Shown here in pieces: positions 22,940-33,999 of a stretch of 64,000 nt of DNA. Numbering within the stretch: position 1 is the stretch's first letter; each line of letters starts with the position of its first letter. The notes beneath the pieces were generated by a model. That model saw only the letters and a program-made list of their open reading frames with translations. It searched no databases and was not told where the DNA came from. The DNA comes from Anomaloglossus baeobatrachus (lineage: Eukaryota > Chordata > Amphibia > Anura > Aromobatidae). The position numbers and the translations under genes were made by a program. The DNA is taken from assembly GCF_048569485.1 (NCBI RefSeq), contig NC_134357.1, positions 114,402,244 through 114,466,243 of the forward strand. The letters run 5' to 3'.

Positions 22940-23432
22940 TTATGGTTTTGAGGGTACCCGGCCACACCTCTGGGATTGTAGGGTACGGCACCTTCTCTGG
23001 AAGTGACCGGGCTGGCCACAACGCCAACAGATCAGATATTGGCTTTGTTGGCCACGTTGATTATTGTCAAAACGTTGATTAGATCTATTGTTGGACCGGT
23101 ACGGATTCGGGTAACATTTAGTAAAACACAACATCCCCTTGCTCATCTTCATCTTCAACCTCAATATATCCTTCCAATAGCAATGCCTGCGATATTCTGC
23201 CAAACAATTCTGCATCATTCAACAATCTCCTGTCCTTTAACTTTCCCTTTTTTACTTTCAATGCTGTTGCCCATAGTGACGGTTGTAACCGACCTCCTTT
23301 TGGTAATTCTAACATTTTAAAAATCTCTAAGGCATGGCGTACAGCTTTCTTCCCTTCTCTCTCTGCAACTAGCTCTAACACAGTCTGTGAACCTTCAGGC
23401 CTCTCAGCTTTCTGTCTCCTCTGTCTGAACAT
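22940..23432 (-). pseudogene. Gag-like region with zinc knuckle, fossil
   Basis: Minus-strand translation shows a charged helical stretch rich in E, K and R, followed by a segment with an asparagine/arginine-rich linker and a CCHC knuckle, CWRCGQPGHFQRRC. A knuckle after a basic linker is typical of retroviral-type nucleocapsid. The region is broken. It lies on the expected side of the 5' LTR at 24375-25032. Confidence 0.6.
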
Positions 23433-24374
23433 TTTTACTATCTTGGTGGTGTCTGGATTACACTAATATGAGTATGTGGTGTGCGTTAAAGCCCGGCCGG
23501 AACTTAAGGCTACACCTCTATACTAGCTGGCAACCCCTCAGCTAAATCTCTCTCAAACCTGGTCACAGATCTTTCTAAAAATTAGCCCACTGATCTTTCA
23601 AAAAAATTGATCACAGATCTCGCTAAATATTAGAGCACTGATCTTCCAGAGCTTGGTCAAAAACTAGCCCAAAACTTTAGTCACAGATCTTCCCAAAAAA
23701 AAAAAATGGGTCACTGATCTTCCAAAGATTGGTAAAAAATTATAGTAATAAGGGTATCCCGCGCTTGGAGGAGGGGTACAAAATGTATTCCCTCCGGACT
23801 TGATCAGCTGCACCAATATTTTTTATTGTCCTAATCCCTATCTTCTTTCACTGAGGATCTGTCTCATGAAAGGAGGAGGACGTACAAAAATGTACATGCA
23901 TATACAAGAATGTCCCGACCTCCGGACTTGGTCAACTGTATCAAATTTACTGTCCTAATCCCTATCTTCAGTCACGGGAACCCCCCCGCGTCTTTAATTA
24001 CAGACCGGGTCAGTCTAACTAGCTATATCCAGCCACCACCGTCTTTCCTGCCCTAACAACCGTCCTCTGGATCCCGTGTGACCCTCGATCCACACCTCAG
24101 GGCTGGGATCGTGCTCTGAGCTCCAGCGGGCACTACCCCTGAGTCACAATCAGGTACCTTTTTAACACCGATATGGACACACAGCCCGTCACTCCCTCCT
24201 CTCCAAAACCAACCACAACGGTAGTGAATACACAGTATGTAACACTTACCCGTGGGGTCGGAGGTGATCAGCCTGTTTGGAGGAGAGGGAGATCTCAGTC
24301 TGCGACGTCCAAACCATCGGTATCTCCAGGTCGGTAATGCGTCCTTGAAGGAGCTCCACACTGGTGCGCCAAAC

Positions 24375-25032
24375 TGTCAAGGGAGGAATTTGCGTTGGAG
24401 ACTGCTAATGGAGTCCTCATTTGGGATATCCAGAGACGATGCCATATTAGCTGTGTATCGGTGCCAATATATATGTATCAATGTATATAAGACAAAGAAC
24501 ACAGACATGCTCTCTTTTCAGCCAGCGTCACCAACTGACTCATGTATTCTATTGTTCCAGCATTAAACACATCATTTCAGCCTGAAAGATATTTACAAAA
24601 ACGTTTCCATTTGCTCACACATACTGATAAAGAATAATTAGGGGGGAGTGCATATGGGCAGCATTGGGAGAATGCATGAGATCATACATCATCCCAAATA
24701 ATACACTTTGAAGGCAGTAAGCGACGATGAGTTTCTGTAGAAATAATACATGGGAGTATGGGATCACCCGCCTCATCCCACAAATACTACATTCCTTCTC
24801 CTGTGAATTTTACTGATAAGGCTACCAATTAACTTAATGAATATCTCCTTTGTTCATTTATACTTTGGCTAACTTTTTCCAATATACAGCTTAGAATTAT
24901 ACTATGGGTCCATGCGATGGCTACATAGACAGACAGATAATTTTGCATCTAAATCTACATTTTGATTATTTACATACACAGATATTCTTATTACATTTAA
25001 ACAAACATACTACAGCTCAGGTGACCTCCACA
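24375..25032 (-). repeat. 5' LTR of the minus-strand retroelement (right)
   Basis: The 658-bp LTR matches the split left LTR with about seven differences by eye. It starts TGTCAAGGGAGG and ends CAGGTGACCTCCACA on the + strand. GCAC follows as the target duplication. Confidence 0.9.
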
Positions 25033-25036
25033 GCAC

Positions 25037-26240
25037 CACAGGAAAAAAAAGGTGAAAATGCCAGAGGGTGAGTATAAGACAGCGGCAGAGACCGTCCTTG
25101 AGTTAAAAGCACCACTCAAATAGTGAACAAAAATCCCAAAATGCTAGAGTGGTGCATTAATGTTATAGAAAGAGCTGGCGCCCACATTTTGGTGAAAACT
25201 CAATGATAAATTAACCACTAAACAAATTGACCAGTGCTGCAGATTTGACATGAACAATGTGTGGATTTATGCAGCGGATATTCACCGCTGATTTCATCCT
25301 CTGCAACACAAAGGAAGAGGTCAGTGGTAAGCGTGAGTGAACCATGTGCATACTACTAAACACAGCAATATCTGCACAATATTTGCGTGGATATAACCGC
25401 TGTTAATTTGCTGTGGGATTTCCATTGCAGAATTTCTGCAGCAAATACATGTGAGTGTACATGGCCGCCATCAGGGCATTACTACTGTGCCTGGTCTACC
25501 GGGCCCGGTGAAGAGGGAGGGGCCCGGGGGCCCGGCTGAGCCAGGGGCAATTACTTAGTTTTATTAAGCCCCGGGCCAGCCGCCCCCCCACCCCCCATTT
25601 CACCGGGCCCCAGTCACAGCTGCAGCAGAGGGGTGCGGCAGTGCTCCTTTTGCCACTATACACGTGGCTAATTTGCATCGCATGCAAATTAGCTACGTGT
25701 GCTGGAGATACCGCTTATGCAGCTGCACTGGGCCCCGAGGTTCAGGGGGACTCTTCCTGGCCTATCAAGAATGAGGAGAATGAGGGCAATCTGACCTGTA
25801 GCTGCTCAAGGCTCTGGGGGCTTCTGGCCAGATTACTCTCATCGCATGCAGCATGCCGGGCAGGGAGCGATCCGCAGCTCTGTACAGTGTAGAGAGCAGA
25901 ACTCAGGAGTCCTCTGCTCCCTGCCCTGCACTTTTCTGTGTGACCCAGACGCGCACTCTTTGGTGACGTCATCACGCCGCGCACGCCTGTGTCATTTGAA
26001 AGATACCCTGGAGCTGGGAGGTGAAGAGATGGCGCGGCGCGGGTCCGTAAAGCCGGTACAGGAGAGGTAAGGGTTAAGTTTTTTGTTTGTTTTTTTTAAT
26101 AGACTCAGGAGGATATAATAAGGAGGGGATAATAAGGAGGGGATTGGAAGAGGGGATCCAGGGACTTATGGTGATCGCGGGGGAGGGGAACATCATATCT
26201 GAATTTACAGGCACCCTGTCAGGTCTTCTGTGTCTTTCAG
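25037..26240. other. No gene seen; GC-rich dispersed repeat in second half
   Basis: 25037-25460 is unremarkable. From about 25470 a GC-rich repeat begins (phrases GGGCATTACTACTG and GAGGGGCCCGGGGGCCCGG). A palindrome at 25660-25700 is noted separately. ORFs here are short and show no domain. Confidence 0.4.
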
Positions 26241-26241
26241 C

Positions 26242-26330
<89 letters not shown>
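26242..26330. repeat. Compound (AC)n-(TA)n microsatellite
   Basis: An AC run (about 26242-26271) is followed by a TA run (about 26276-26330), directly abutting the left end of a Tc1-like element. Confidence 0.95.
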
Positions 26331-26335
<5 letters not shown>

Positions 26336-27921
26336 TACAAACGTTTGGACACACCTTCCCATTCAAATAGTTTTCTGTATTTTATGACTCTGAAAATTGT
26401 AGATTCACATTGAAGGCATCAAAACTATGAATTAACACATGTGGAATGAAATACTTAACAAAAAAGAGTGAAACAACTGAAAATATGACTTCTATTCTAG
26501 GTTCTTCAAAGTAGCCACCTTTTGCTTTGATTACTGCTTTGCACACTCTTGGCATTCTCTTGATGAGCTTCAAGAGGTAGTCACCGGATACGGTCTTCCA
26601 AGAGTCTTGAAGGAGTTCCCAGAGATGCTTAGCACTTTGTGGCCCTTTTGCCTTCACTCTGCGGTCCAGCTCACGATTGGGTTCAGGTCTGGTGACTGTG
26701 GAGGCCAGGTCATCTGGCGTAGCACCCCATCACTCTCCTTCTTAGTCAAATAGCCCTTACATAGCCTGGAGCTGTGTTTGGGGTCATTGTCCTGTTGAAA
26801 AATAAATGATGGTCCAACTAAACGCAACCGGATGGAATAGCATGCCGCTGCAAGATGCTGTGGTAGCCATGCTGGTTCAGTATGCCTTTAATTTTGAATA
26901 AATCCCCAACAGTGTCACCAGCAAAGCACTCCCACACCATCACACCTCCTCCTCCATGCTTCACGGTGGGAACCAGGCATGAAGATTCCATCCGTTCACC
27001 TTTTCTGCGTCGCACAAAAACACGGTGGTTGGATCCAAAGATCTCAAATTTGGACTCAATAGACCAAAGCACAGATTTCCACTTGTCTAATGTCCATTCT
27101 TTGTGTTCTTTAGCCCAAATAAGCCTCTTCTGCTTGTTGCCTGTCCTTAGCAGTGGTTTCCTAGCAGCTATTTTACTATGAAGGCCTGCTGCACAAAGTC
27201 TTCTCTTAACAGTTGTTCTAGAGATGTGTCTGCTGCTAGAACTCTGTGTGGCATTGACCTGGTCTCTAATCTGAGCTGCTGTTAACCTGCGATTTCTGAG
27301 GCTGGTGACTCGGATAAACTTATCCTCCACAGCAAAGGTGACTCTTGGTCTTCCTTTTCCTGGGGCGGTCCTCATGTGAGCCAGTTTCTTTATAGCGTTT
27401 GATGGTTTTTGCCACTGCACTTGGGGACACTTTCAAAGTTTTCACAATTTTTCAGACTGACTGACCTTCATTTCTTAAAGTAATGATTGCCACTTGTTTT
27501 TCTTTACTTACCTGCTTTTTTCTTGCCAGCCATAATACAAATTCTAACAGTCTATTCAGTAGGACTATCAGCTGTGTATCCACCAGACTTCTGCACAACA
27601 CAACTGATGGTCCCAACCCCATTTATAAGGCAAGAAATCCCACTTATTAAACCTGACAGGGCACACCTGTGAAGTGAAAACCATTTCCGGTGACTACCTC
27701 TTGAAGCTCATCAAGAGAATGTCAAGAGTGTGCGAAGCAGTAATCAAAGCAAAAGGTGGCTACTTTGAAGAACTTAGAATATAAGACATATTTTCAGTTG
27801 TTTCACACTTTTTTGTTAAGTATTTCATTCCACATGTGTTAATTCATAGTTTTGTTGCCTTCAATGTGAATCTCCAATTTTCAGATTCATGAAAATAAAG
27901 AAAACTCTTTGGTCTGTACTG
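26331..27921 (-). mobile_element. Second Tc1-like transposon type, decayed
   Basis: The left end reads CAGTACAAACGTTTGGACAC. The right end reads TTTGGTCTGTACTG followed by TA. These are degenerate versions of the CAGTACAGACCAAAAG-type ends I associate with this widespread fish and frog family. The interior encodes a damaged transposase on the minus strand. The element sits between two AT-rich microsatellites, so the exact TA targets are obscured. Confidence 0.85.
26420..27533 (-). pseudogene. Tc1-like transposase pseudogene
   Basis: An ATG near 27533 begins MAGKK, and the frame decays soon after. The longest open piece runs 27420-26818 (200 residues) and includes GKGRPRVTF, the VKRRL helix region, and LWSIESKFEIFGSN. 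The first catalytic aspartate of the usual WSDES is isoleucine here (codon 27058-27060). A frame change follows PSGCV near 26820. The second aspartate box, QDNDPKH, is still legible at about 26775-26795, but about 13 bases seem missing just after SPDLNPI (near 26681), removing the catalytic glutamate. The C-terminal part (PRVCKAVIKAKGGYF) is readable. The comparison is to my memory of the family consensus. Confidence 0.85.
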
Positions 27922-27949
27922 TATATATATAATTAAATATATAATATGT

Positions 27950-27990
<41 letters not shown>

Positions 27991-28011
27991 TGATATTTAT
28001 ATAATATATAA

Positions 28012-28067
<56 letters not shown>

Positions 28068-28139
28068 ATATACAGTAATACCAGTAATACACACATATAT
28101 ATATATATATATACAGTATATATATTATATATATTTTTA

Positions 28140-28171
<32 letters not shown>

Positions 28172-28175
28172 AAGC
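27922..28175. repeat. AT microsatellites and T/A homopolymer
   Basis: Long TA runs (27963-27988, 28018-28062, 28095-28112) are followed by a T run of about 12 and an A run of about 21 at 28139-28173, which can fold back on each other. Confidence 0.95.
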
Positions 28176-28287
28176 TAAAATTTACTATATAGCCCTGGTT
28201 GTGTCTTGCCCCCCCCCTTCCAATTCATTGTGAAGCTATTATGGACGTATGATAAATTGTTGGGGGAGGATACATGACAGGGACTAA

Positions 28288-28825
28288 ATGGCCATTTACA
28301 CGCTGCAACATCGCTAATGATTTATCGTCGGGGTCACTGTGTTTGTGATGCACATCCGGCGTCGTTAGCGACATCGCAGCGTGTGACACGTACGAGCGAC
28401 CTTCAACAATCGCAAAAGAGGTAAAAATCATTGTTTTTGGAGAGGTTGTTCATTTAACAAAAATCGTTGTATGTGCAGGTACGATGTTGTTCGTCGTTCC
28501 TGCGGCAGCGTACATCACTATGTGTGACACTGCAGGAGCGAGGAACATCTCCTTACCTGCGACCGCCGGCAATGAGGAAGGAAGGAGGTGGGCGTGATGT
28601 TCGGCCTGCTCATCTCCGCTTGTATTGGGCGGCCACTAAGTGACGTTGCTATGACGCCGAACGAACCGCCCCCTTAGAAAAGAGGCGGTTCGCTGGTCAC
28701 AGCAACGTCACTAGGCAGGTAAGTGTGACTGTTCCTAGCGATGTTGTGGGCCACGGGAAGCGATGTGCCCGTGACGCACAACCGACGGGGGCGGGTACGC
28801 TCGCTAGCAGCGTGTAAAGTACCCT
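28288..28825. mobile_element. MITE with TAA target duplication
   Basis: TAA flanks both sides (28285-28287 and 28826-28828). The termini pair as ATGGCCATTTACACGCTGC against the complement of GCAGCGTGTAAAGTACCCT. The interior (AGCGACATCGCAGCGTGTGA, GGCGTGATGTTCGG) resembles the MITE at 43787-44342, partly in inverse order, so the two belong to one superfamily. Confidence 0.7.
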
Positions 28826-28828
28826 TAA

Positions 28829-28981
28829 GGCATTGTGCACACATTCAGTATTTGCAGCATAAAATTGTGCTGCAAGTGCTGATGTGTTGGCAGGAAGAAC
28901 ACTGCATAAAATACGCGTTTTGCTTGCAACTGTAAAACGCTGTGTTTTTTCCGCTACAAAATCACAATGTGTGCACATAGC
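28829..28981. mobile_element. Short MITE
   Basis: The ends read AGGCATTGTGCACACATT and AATGTGTGCACATAGCCT, near-perfect inverted repeats about 18 bp long, enclosing roughly 150 bp. It abuts the previous MITE. TTA-type flanks are likely but imperfect. Confidence 0.55.
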
Positions 28982-29133
28982 CTTATAATTAATTGGGGGA
29001 GTGTCACAGAGACTGATTAGTTTATATTTATTAGGCGACAGATTATAGTTAATGTGGGCACAGTGCGGCTTATTTATCACATTATATTCTGAATGGTGTG
29101 TGGCTCATTGTATAATATATAGTCTGGTACATA

Positions 29134-30786
29134 CAGTTAGGTCCAGAAATATTTGGACAGTGACACAAGTTTTGTTATTTTAGCTGTTTACAAAAACATG
29201 TTCAGAAATACAATTATATATATAATATGGGCTGAAAGTGCACACTCCCAGCTGCAATATGAGAGTTTTCACATCCAAATCGGAGAAAGGGTTTAGGAAT
29301 CATAGCTCTGTAATGCATAGCCTCCTCTTTTTAAAGGGACCAAAAGTAATTGGACAAGGGACTCTAAGGGCTGCAATTAACTCTGAAGGCGTCTCCCTCG
29401 TTAACCTGTAATCAATGAAGTAGTTAAAAGGTCTGGGGTTGATTACAGGTGTGTGGTTTTGCATTTGGAAGCTGTTGCTGTGACCAGACAACATGCGGTC
29501 TAAGGAACTCTCAATTGAGGTGAAGCAGAACATCCTGAGGCTGAAAAAAAAGAAAAAATCCATCAGAGAGATAGCAGACATGCTTGGAGTAGCAAAATCA
29601 ACAGTCGGGTACATTCTGAGAAAAAAGGAATTGACTGGTGAGCTTGGGAACTCAAAAAGGCCTGGGCGTCCACAGATGACAACAGTGGTGGATGATCGCC
29701 GCATACTTTCTTTGGTGAAGAAGAACCCATTCACAACATCAACTGAAGTCCAGAACACTCTCAGTGAAGTAGGTGTATCTGTCTCTAAGTCAACAGTAAA
29801 GAGAAGACTCCATGAAAATAAATACAAAGGGTTTACATCTAGATGTAAACCATTCATCAATTCCAAAAATAGACAGGCCAGAGTTAAATTTGCTGAAAAA
29901 CACCTCATGAAGCCAGCTCAGTTCTGGAAAAGTATTCTATGGACAGATGAGACCAAGATCAACCTGTACCAGAATGATGGGAAGAAAAAAGTTTGGAGAA
30001 GAAAGGGAACGGCACATGATCCAAGGCACACCACATCCTCTGTAAAACATGGTGGAGGCAACGCGATGGCATGGGCATGCATGGCTTTCAATGGCACTGG
30101 GTCACTTTGTGTTTATTGATGACATAACAGCAGACAAGAGTAGCCAGATGAATTCTGAAGTGTACCGGGATATACTTTCAGCCCAGATTCAGCCAAATTC
30201 CGCAAAGTTGATCGGACGGCGCTTCATAGTACAGATGGACAATGACCCCAAACATACAGCTAAAGCTACCCAGGAGTTTATGAGTGCAAAAAAGTGGAAC
30301 ATTCTGCAATGGCCAAGTCAATCACCAGATCTTAACCCAATTGAGCATGCATTTCACTTGCTCAAATCCAGACTTAAGACCGAAAGACCCACAAACAAGC
30401 AAGACCTGAAGGCTGCGGCTGTAAAGGCCTGGCAAAGCATTAAGAAGGAGGAAACCCAGCGTTTGGTGATGTCCATGGGTTCCAGACTTAAGGCAATGAT
30501 TGCCTCCAAAGGATTTGCAACAAAATATTGAAAATAAAAATATTTTGTTTGGGTTTGGTTTATTTGTCCAATTACTTTTGACCTCCTAAAATGTGGAGTG
30601 TTTGTAAAGAAATGTGTACAATTCCTACAATTTCTATCAGATATTTTTGTTCAAACCTTCAAATTAAACGTTACAATCTGCACTTGAATTCTGTTGTAGA
30701 GGTTTCATTTCAAATCCAATGTGGTGGCATGCAGAGCCCAACTCGCGAAAATTGTGTCACTGTCCAAATATTTCTGGACCTAACTG
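29134..30786 (+). mobile_element. Tc1/mariner transposon, second copy
   Basis: This 1653-bp element is flanked by TA (29132-29133 and 30787-30788). Ends and interior are nearly identical to the element at 17876-19527, which lies in the opposite orientation about 10 kb away. It is one base longer because of the insertion that breaks its transposase. Confidence 0.95.
29493..30531 (+). pseudogene. DD34E Tc1 transposase, one frameshift
   Basis: The sequence matches the 345-residue transposase of 18131-19168 almost throughout. Relative to that copy there is one extra T in the run at 30106-30108 (CACTTTGTG against CACTTGTG), after about residue 205. The frame is open from 29493 to 30119 and again in the shifted frame to 30531. 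D152 (WTDETKI) lies before the shift, and D249 (QMDNDPKHT) and E284 (DLNPIEH) lie after it, so this copy cannot make the full enzyme. A few other differences exist (for example VMAW reads AMAW). It is a recent copy. Confidence 0.92.
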
Positions 30787-30788
30787 TA

Positions 30789-31149
30789 TTTATATTCAGG
30801 GGCACAGTGTGGGGGATTTTTTATTCAGGAGGTAAATGTATATACAATATATGTGACCTTGTTATTTTCAGGGCTGCGGTGATCAATGTGACAAGAAGAG
30901 TAGGGGCTGTAAGACGGCGACATAAAGGTCTGACCAGATGGAGAAGAGACAACAGAAAATAACTTACCAGATGAGACGTCAGCGGTAAGTAACTTTCTGA
31001 AAACATTTATTCTGTACTGTGTATGACTTGGAGTATTGCTGTCATTTGTTAAATCCGTTAGGTCACACTATCATATTTGTGTGACATTTCCGTGTGTTGC
31101 CAGACTTCTTTTATCAGACGGCACGCGGACGCCTAGAGTTTCATAGATG
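30789..31149. other. No gene seen
   Basis: This is the right flank of the Tc1 insertion. A TTTTCAG-like stretch and a short + ORF occur around 30860-30960 but have no recognisable product. Confidence 0.35.
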
Positions 31150-31153
31150 CATT

Positions 31154-32332
31154 TGTCGCGGGCGGAGGAGGGGATGCTGCGCTCACCCACTGCTCAGGTC
31201 CCGCTGCTGCTGCTGCCGCTCGGTGGTTGCTCGAACGGTGGGCCGGATCCCGGGGACTCGAGCGGCGTTCCTCGCCCGTGAGTGAAAGGGGGTGGTTTGG
31301 GTTTAGGGATATTGTTCGTGACGCCACCCACGGTTGTGGTGAGATTGGTGACACCACCGCTGCTCTGGACGGGGATCCCGGGAGCGATGACAGGGAGCAG
31401 CTTGGATGTTGGTTCTCCCCTCCGTGGGTAGGGGGGTTGATTGTCCCGGGACCCGGTGAGGGAGGTAGGGATGGATGGCAGGCGGGTTATGGGGCCTGGT
31501 GAGGTGCAGGGTCGCGGGGGCAGCGCTGTGCCGCACGGCACGGTGGTACTCACTCAGCCAGTAATTCACACGGAGTCTCTGGTCAAACAAACGGCTGGAT
31601 GGACGGGTCCCACAGGCGGCTGCGGTGTTTCTCCTCCCGGCAGGTTGATGGTGACTGCCTTTCCCTGCACCTGTGTTGTGTTTACGGTTCCAATGGCTTC
31701 CCACCGGTAACCCGCTTCCCAGCTTGGATGGATGCTGAAGGAGCCCCTTTTGCCCGCAGGCTCTGGCCCTGGGAACTGTAGCCTTGGCGGTGACTGTGTT
31801 TCCCTCTACAGTGTGAGCTGTTGCCTTCAATCGGGTCTTGACTGCTGGGAAACCCCGGAGGTTCCCTTCGCTAACGGATTTGACCAGTTTTACGGCGACT
31901 CCTAGCCTGGTCGGGGTCCGTAAGCCCTGCCGGATGGTGCTGGCTTCTCTTTGCTCTCCGATCCGGTACCGCCGGGCCACCGCCCGTCCACGGTCCTTAC
32001 GGTTTGCTCCAATTAGCCTCTCCTGCAGACGGTCACCACCGTCTGCCAACCTTGCTGTACCGTCCGGGCCACACACCCAGACGCCGTCAGACTGCTCCTC
32101 TACCACTTTACTCCTCTCTCCTCAAACTTCAAACGCTATCTAACTGACTCCTTTTCCCGCCTCCAGGACTGTGAACTCCTCGGTGGGCGGGACCAACCGC
32201 CTGGCCCACCCCCTGGTGTGGACATGAGCCCCTGGAGGAAGGCAACAAGGATTTTTGTGTTTGGCTTCGGTGTGCTTAACCGGGGTGTGTTGGTGTAGTT
32301 CTGTGACGACCTGGCTTGTCCAGGGCGCCACA
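31154..32332. mobile_element. Solo LTR with CATT target duplication
   Basis: The 1179-bp unit begins TGTCGCGGGCGG and ends CAGGGCGCCACA. A perfect 4-bp duplication, CATT, lies at 31150-31153 and 32333-32336. It shares GTGACGCCACC (near 31319) and end style with the units at 14451 and 35753. It contains long meaningless ORFs on the minus strand because it is GC-rich. Fossil solo LTR; parent family not named. Confidence 0.75.
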
Positions 32333-32336
32333 CATT

Positions 32337-33075
32337 CACATATCTGTGAAAATCACAGCTCTGAGAATGAGATCTGCGAGACTCGGAGCATGTGCTGTTC
32401 TGATCTGATTATGAGGAATAGGACAAACTCCATGAGTCAGTGCGCTGTCCGAGAAAAAAAAAAGTCAGGCAGCACACTGACACTGCACACGAATGCAGGA
32501 TGCGACCTCATTATTTAGTGTACTCACTATGTAAAGCGCCATCCTTAAGTACATCGTTTCTCCTTTTATTATGTATAACACTGTCCCTTATTAACATCCT
32601 CGCTAGTTATGTATGGTGCTGTCCTTTTATTATATAGTGTCCTCTCTTTTTCTGTATAGCACCATATACTATATAGCATATTCTGGTTATTTGTGTTATT
32701 CACAGCTCCCTCTCTTTATTATATAATCCTCTCTTGTTAGATATAAAATGACTGCTGATGGAGCAGCATCTGACCAGAAGACCAGTCCATCAGAAAAGAA
32801 TCTTTACCATGTTCCATCAACAGTCATGTCATTTTATATCTAACAAGAGAGGACGCTATGAAATAAAGACAGAGCTCTATAAATAACAAAAATGACAAGA
32901 TAATCCAATATGTAAGGAATTGTGCTGTACATAACAAAAGAGGGCACTATGTCTTATGTATGTATATACATATAAATCTGTAGCTTTGTCACCATAAAAA
33001 AGGGAGGCCCAGGCACAATTTCTTGCACAGCTTTCAGTGTCCGCTCCTGTGCTGGAGGCAGGGGCAGAGCAGGGC
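32337..33075. other. No gene seen; contains a hairpin
   Basis: Low-complexity phrases repeat (TATAGTGTCCTCTC, TATATAGCA). A long hairpin at 32727-32853 is listed separately. Near 33000 a diverged repeat (GGGAGGCCCAGGCACAATTT) starts, which the MITE at 33079 interrupts. Confidence 0.4.
32727..32853. repeat. Hairpin with 26-bp perfect arms
   Basis: TCCTCTCTTGTTAGATATAA and the six bases after it (32727-32752) are exactly complementary to 32828-32853. The pairing continues loosely into the loop (GCTGATGGA with TCCATCAAC). Confidence 0.85.
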
Positions 33076-33078
33076 TTA

Positions 33079-33690
33079 GGCTACTTTCACACTTGCGTTG
33101 AGCGGCATCCGTTGCATTGCGTTGTGTGATGGATGCAACGGATGCGTTGCATATAACGGCACAACGGATGCAACCGATCATACAAAACAACGGGAAGCTT
33201 TTTTTAAAATTTGTTTTCCTTCTTTAGTTTTACCGGCAGCAGACTATTGTGAACGATCAGCTGATCACCCGGCGGCCGGGCGCTCAGCTGATCGCTCTCA
33301 ATAGCCAGCTGCCGGGCGCTCAGCTGAGCGCTCTCATGCCAGCGGCCGGGCGCTCAGCTGAGAGCTCTCACATGCCGGCGGCCGGGCGCTCAGCTGAGCG
33401 CTCTCACATGTCGGCTGCTGGGCGCTCAGCTGAGCGCTCTCACATGCCGGCGGTCGGGCGCTCAGCTGAGAGCTCTCACATGCCGTCGGCCGACGCATGT
33501 TCCCTCCGCCCGACGCAGTGTCAAAATAACGACGCTGCGTCATGCAACGGATGCAATGCAAGACCATCCGTTGCTATCCATAGCTAATAGAAGTCTATGA
33601 GGAATATAACGGTTTCCTGCAATGGTTACCGTAATTCCTCAAGGCTGTGGATAGCAACGGAAGCTGTCCAACGCAAATGTGAAAGTAGCC
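33079..33690. mobile_element. MITE with TTA target duplication
   Basis: TTA flanks both sides (33076-33078 and 33691-33693). The inverted ends read GGCTACTTTCACACTTGCGT and, in complement, GGCTACTTTCACATTTGCGT. The interior is rich in GCAACGGATGC and holds a minisatellite of about 36 bp. The TWA target fits a PIF/Harbinger-type source. Confidence 0.8.
33271..33485. repeat. Minisatellite, about 36-bp unit, inside MITE
   Basis: About six units share GCCGGGCGCTCAGCTGAGCG and then CTCTCACATGCCGGCG. Each unit contains a palindromic GCTCAGCTGAGC core, alternating with CAGCTGAGAGC. Confidence 0.85.
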
Positions 33691-33693
33691 TTA

Positions 33694-33959
33694 GCACGCA
33701 GCAGTATGATGAGGTCATCACATTGCTGCAGGAAAGCAGAGCCGTGGAGGTGGCGAGGACTCGGCAACCGGCGGAGACAGGTATTCGCTCTGTGAGCCGA
33801 AGACATGTGCGGGATGATCGCTGGGAGAGTTGGAGGCGCATGCCGACCCCGGTCCTTGCCTTGCTTCAGCTGGATGTGCGTTGGAGGGCGCATATCCAGC
33901 TGAACTGCATCGTGGCTCAGAGAGGACGGCGCGCGACGTGGGTGCCGGGGAGGGTGAGT

Positions 33960-33999
<40 letters not shown>

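Larger units (their letters stand above)
20089..24374 (-). other. Internal region of the minus-strand LTR retroelement
   Basis: This 4.3-kb region lies between the LTRs. A gag-like segment with a knuckle and an ORF with a hydrophobic leader are annotated separately. The rest (about 21300-22900 and 23450-24370) is AT-rich or repetitive and shows no RT, protease or integrase motif to my eye. A second polypurine-like tract lies at about 20944-20957. The simplest reading is a non-autonomous or heavily reduced element. Confidence 0.6.
17777..25032 (-). mobile_element. LTR retroelement with 658-bp LTRs, 3' LTR split by Tc1
   Basis: Both LTRs run TGTCAAGG...CCACA on the + strand and are flanked by the 4-bp duplication GCAC (17773-17776 and 25033-25036). 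Orientation is minus: a polypurine tract, AAGGGGGGAC (minus strand), abuts the left LTR, and a GGCGCACC primer-site-like stretch abuts the right LTR. The left LTR measures 658 bp once the Tc1 element and its TA duplication are set aside, exactly as the right LTR does. I counted about seven mismatches between them, so the insertion is recent. Internally I recognise a gag-like region with a zinc knuckle and a possible envelope-leader ORF, but no RT. It is broken or non-autonomous, with an unknown number of breaks. Confidence 0.85.

Noticed and set aside
30860-30960. Possible exon after a TTTTCAG acceptor
   Set aside because: The short open stretch has no recognisable protein similarity and lies next to a Tc1 insertion in repeat-like sequence.
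31303-32106. 267-codon minus-strand ORF
   Set aside because: Lies wholly inside a GC-rich solo LTR, has no domain, and overlaps other meaningless ORFs.
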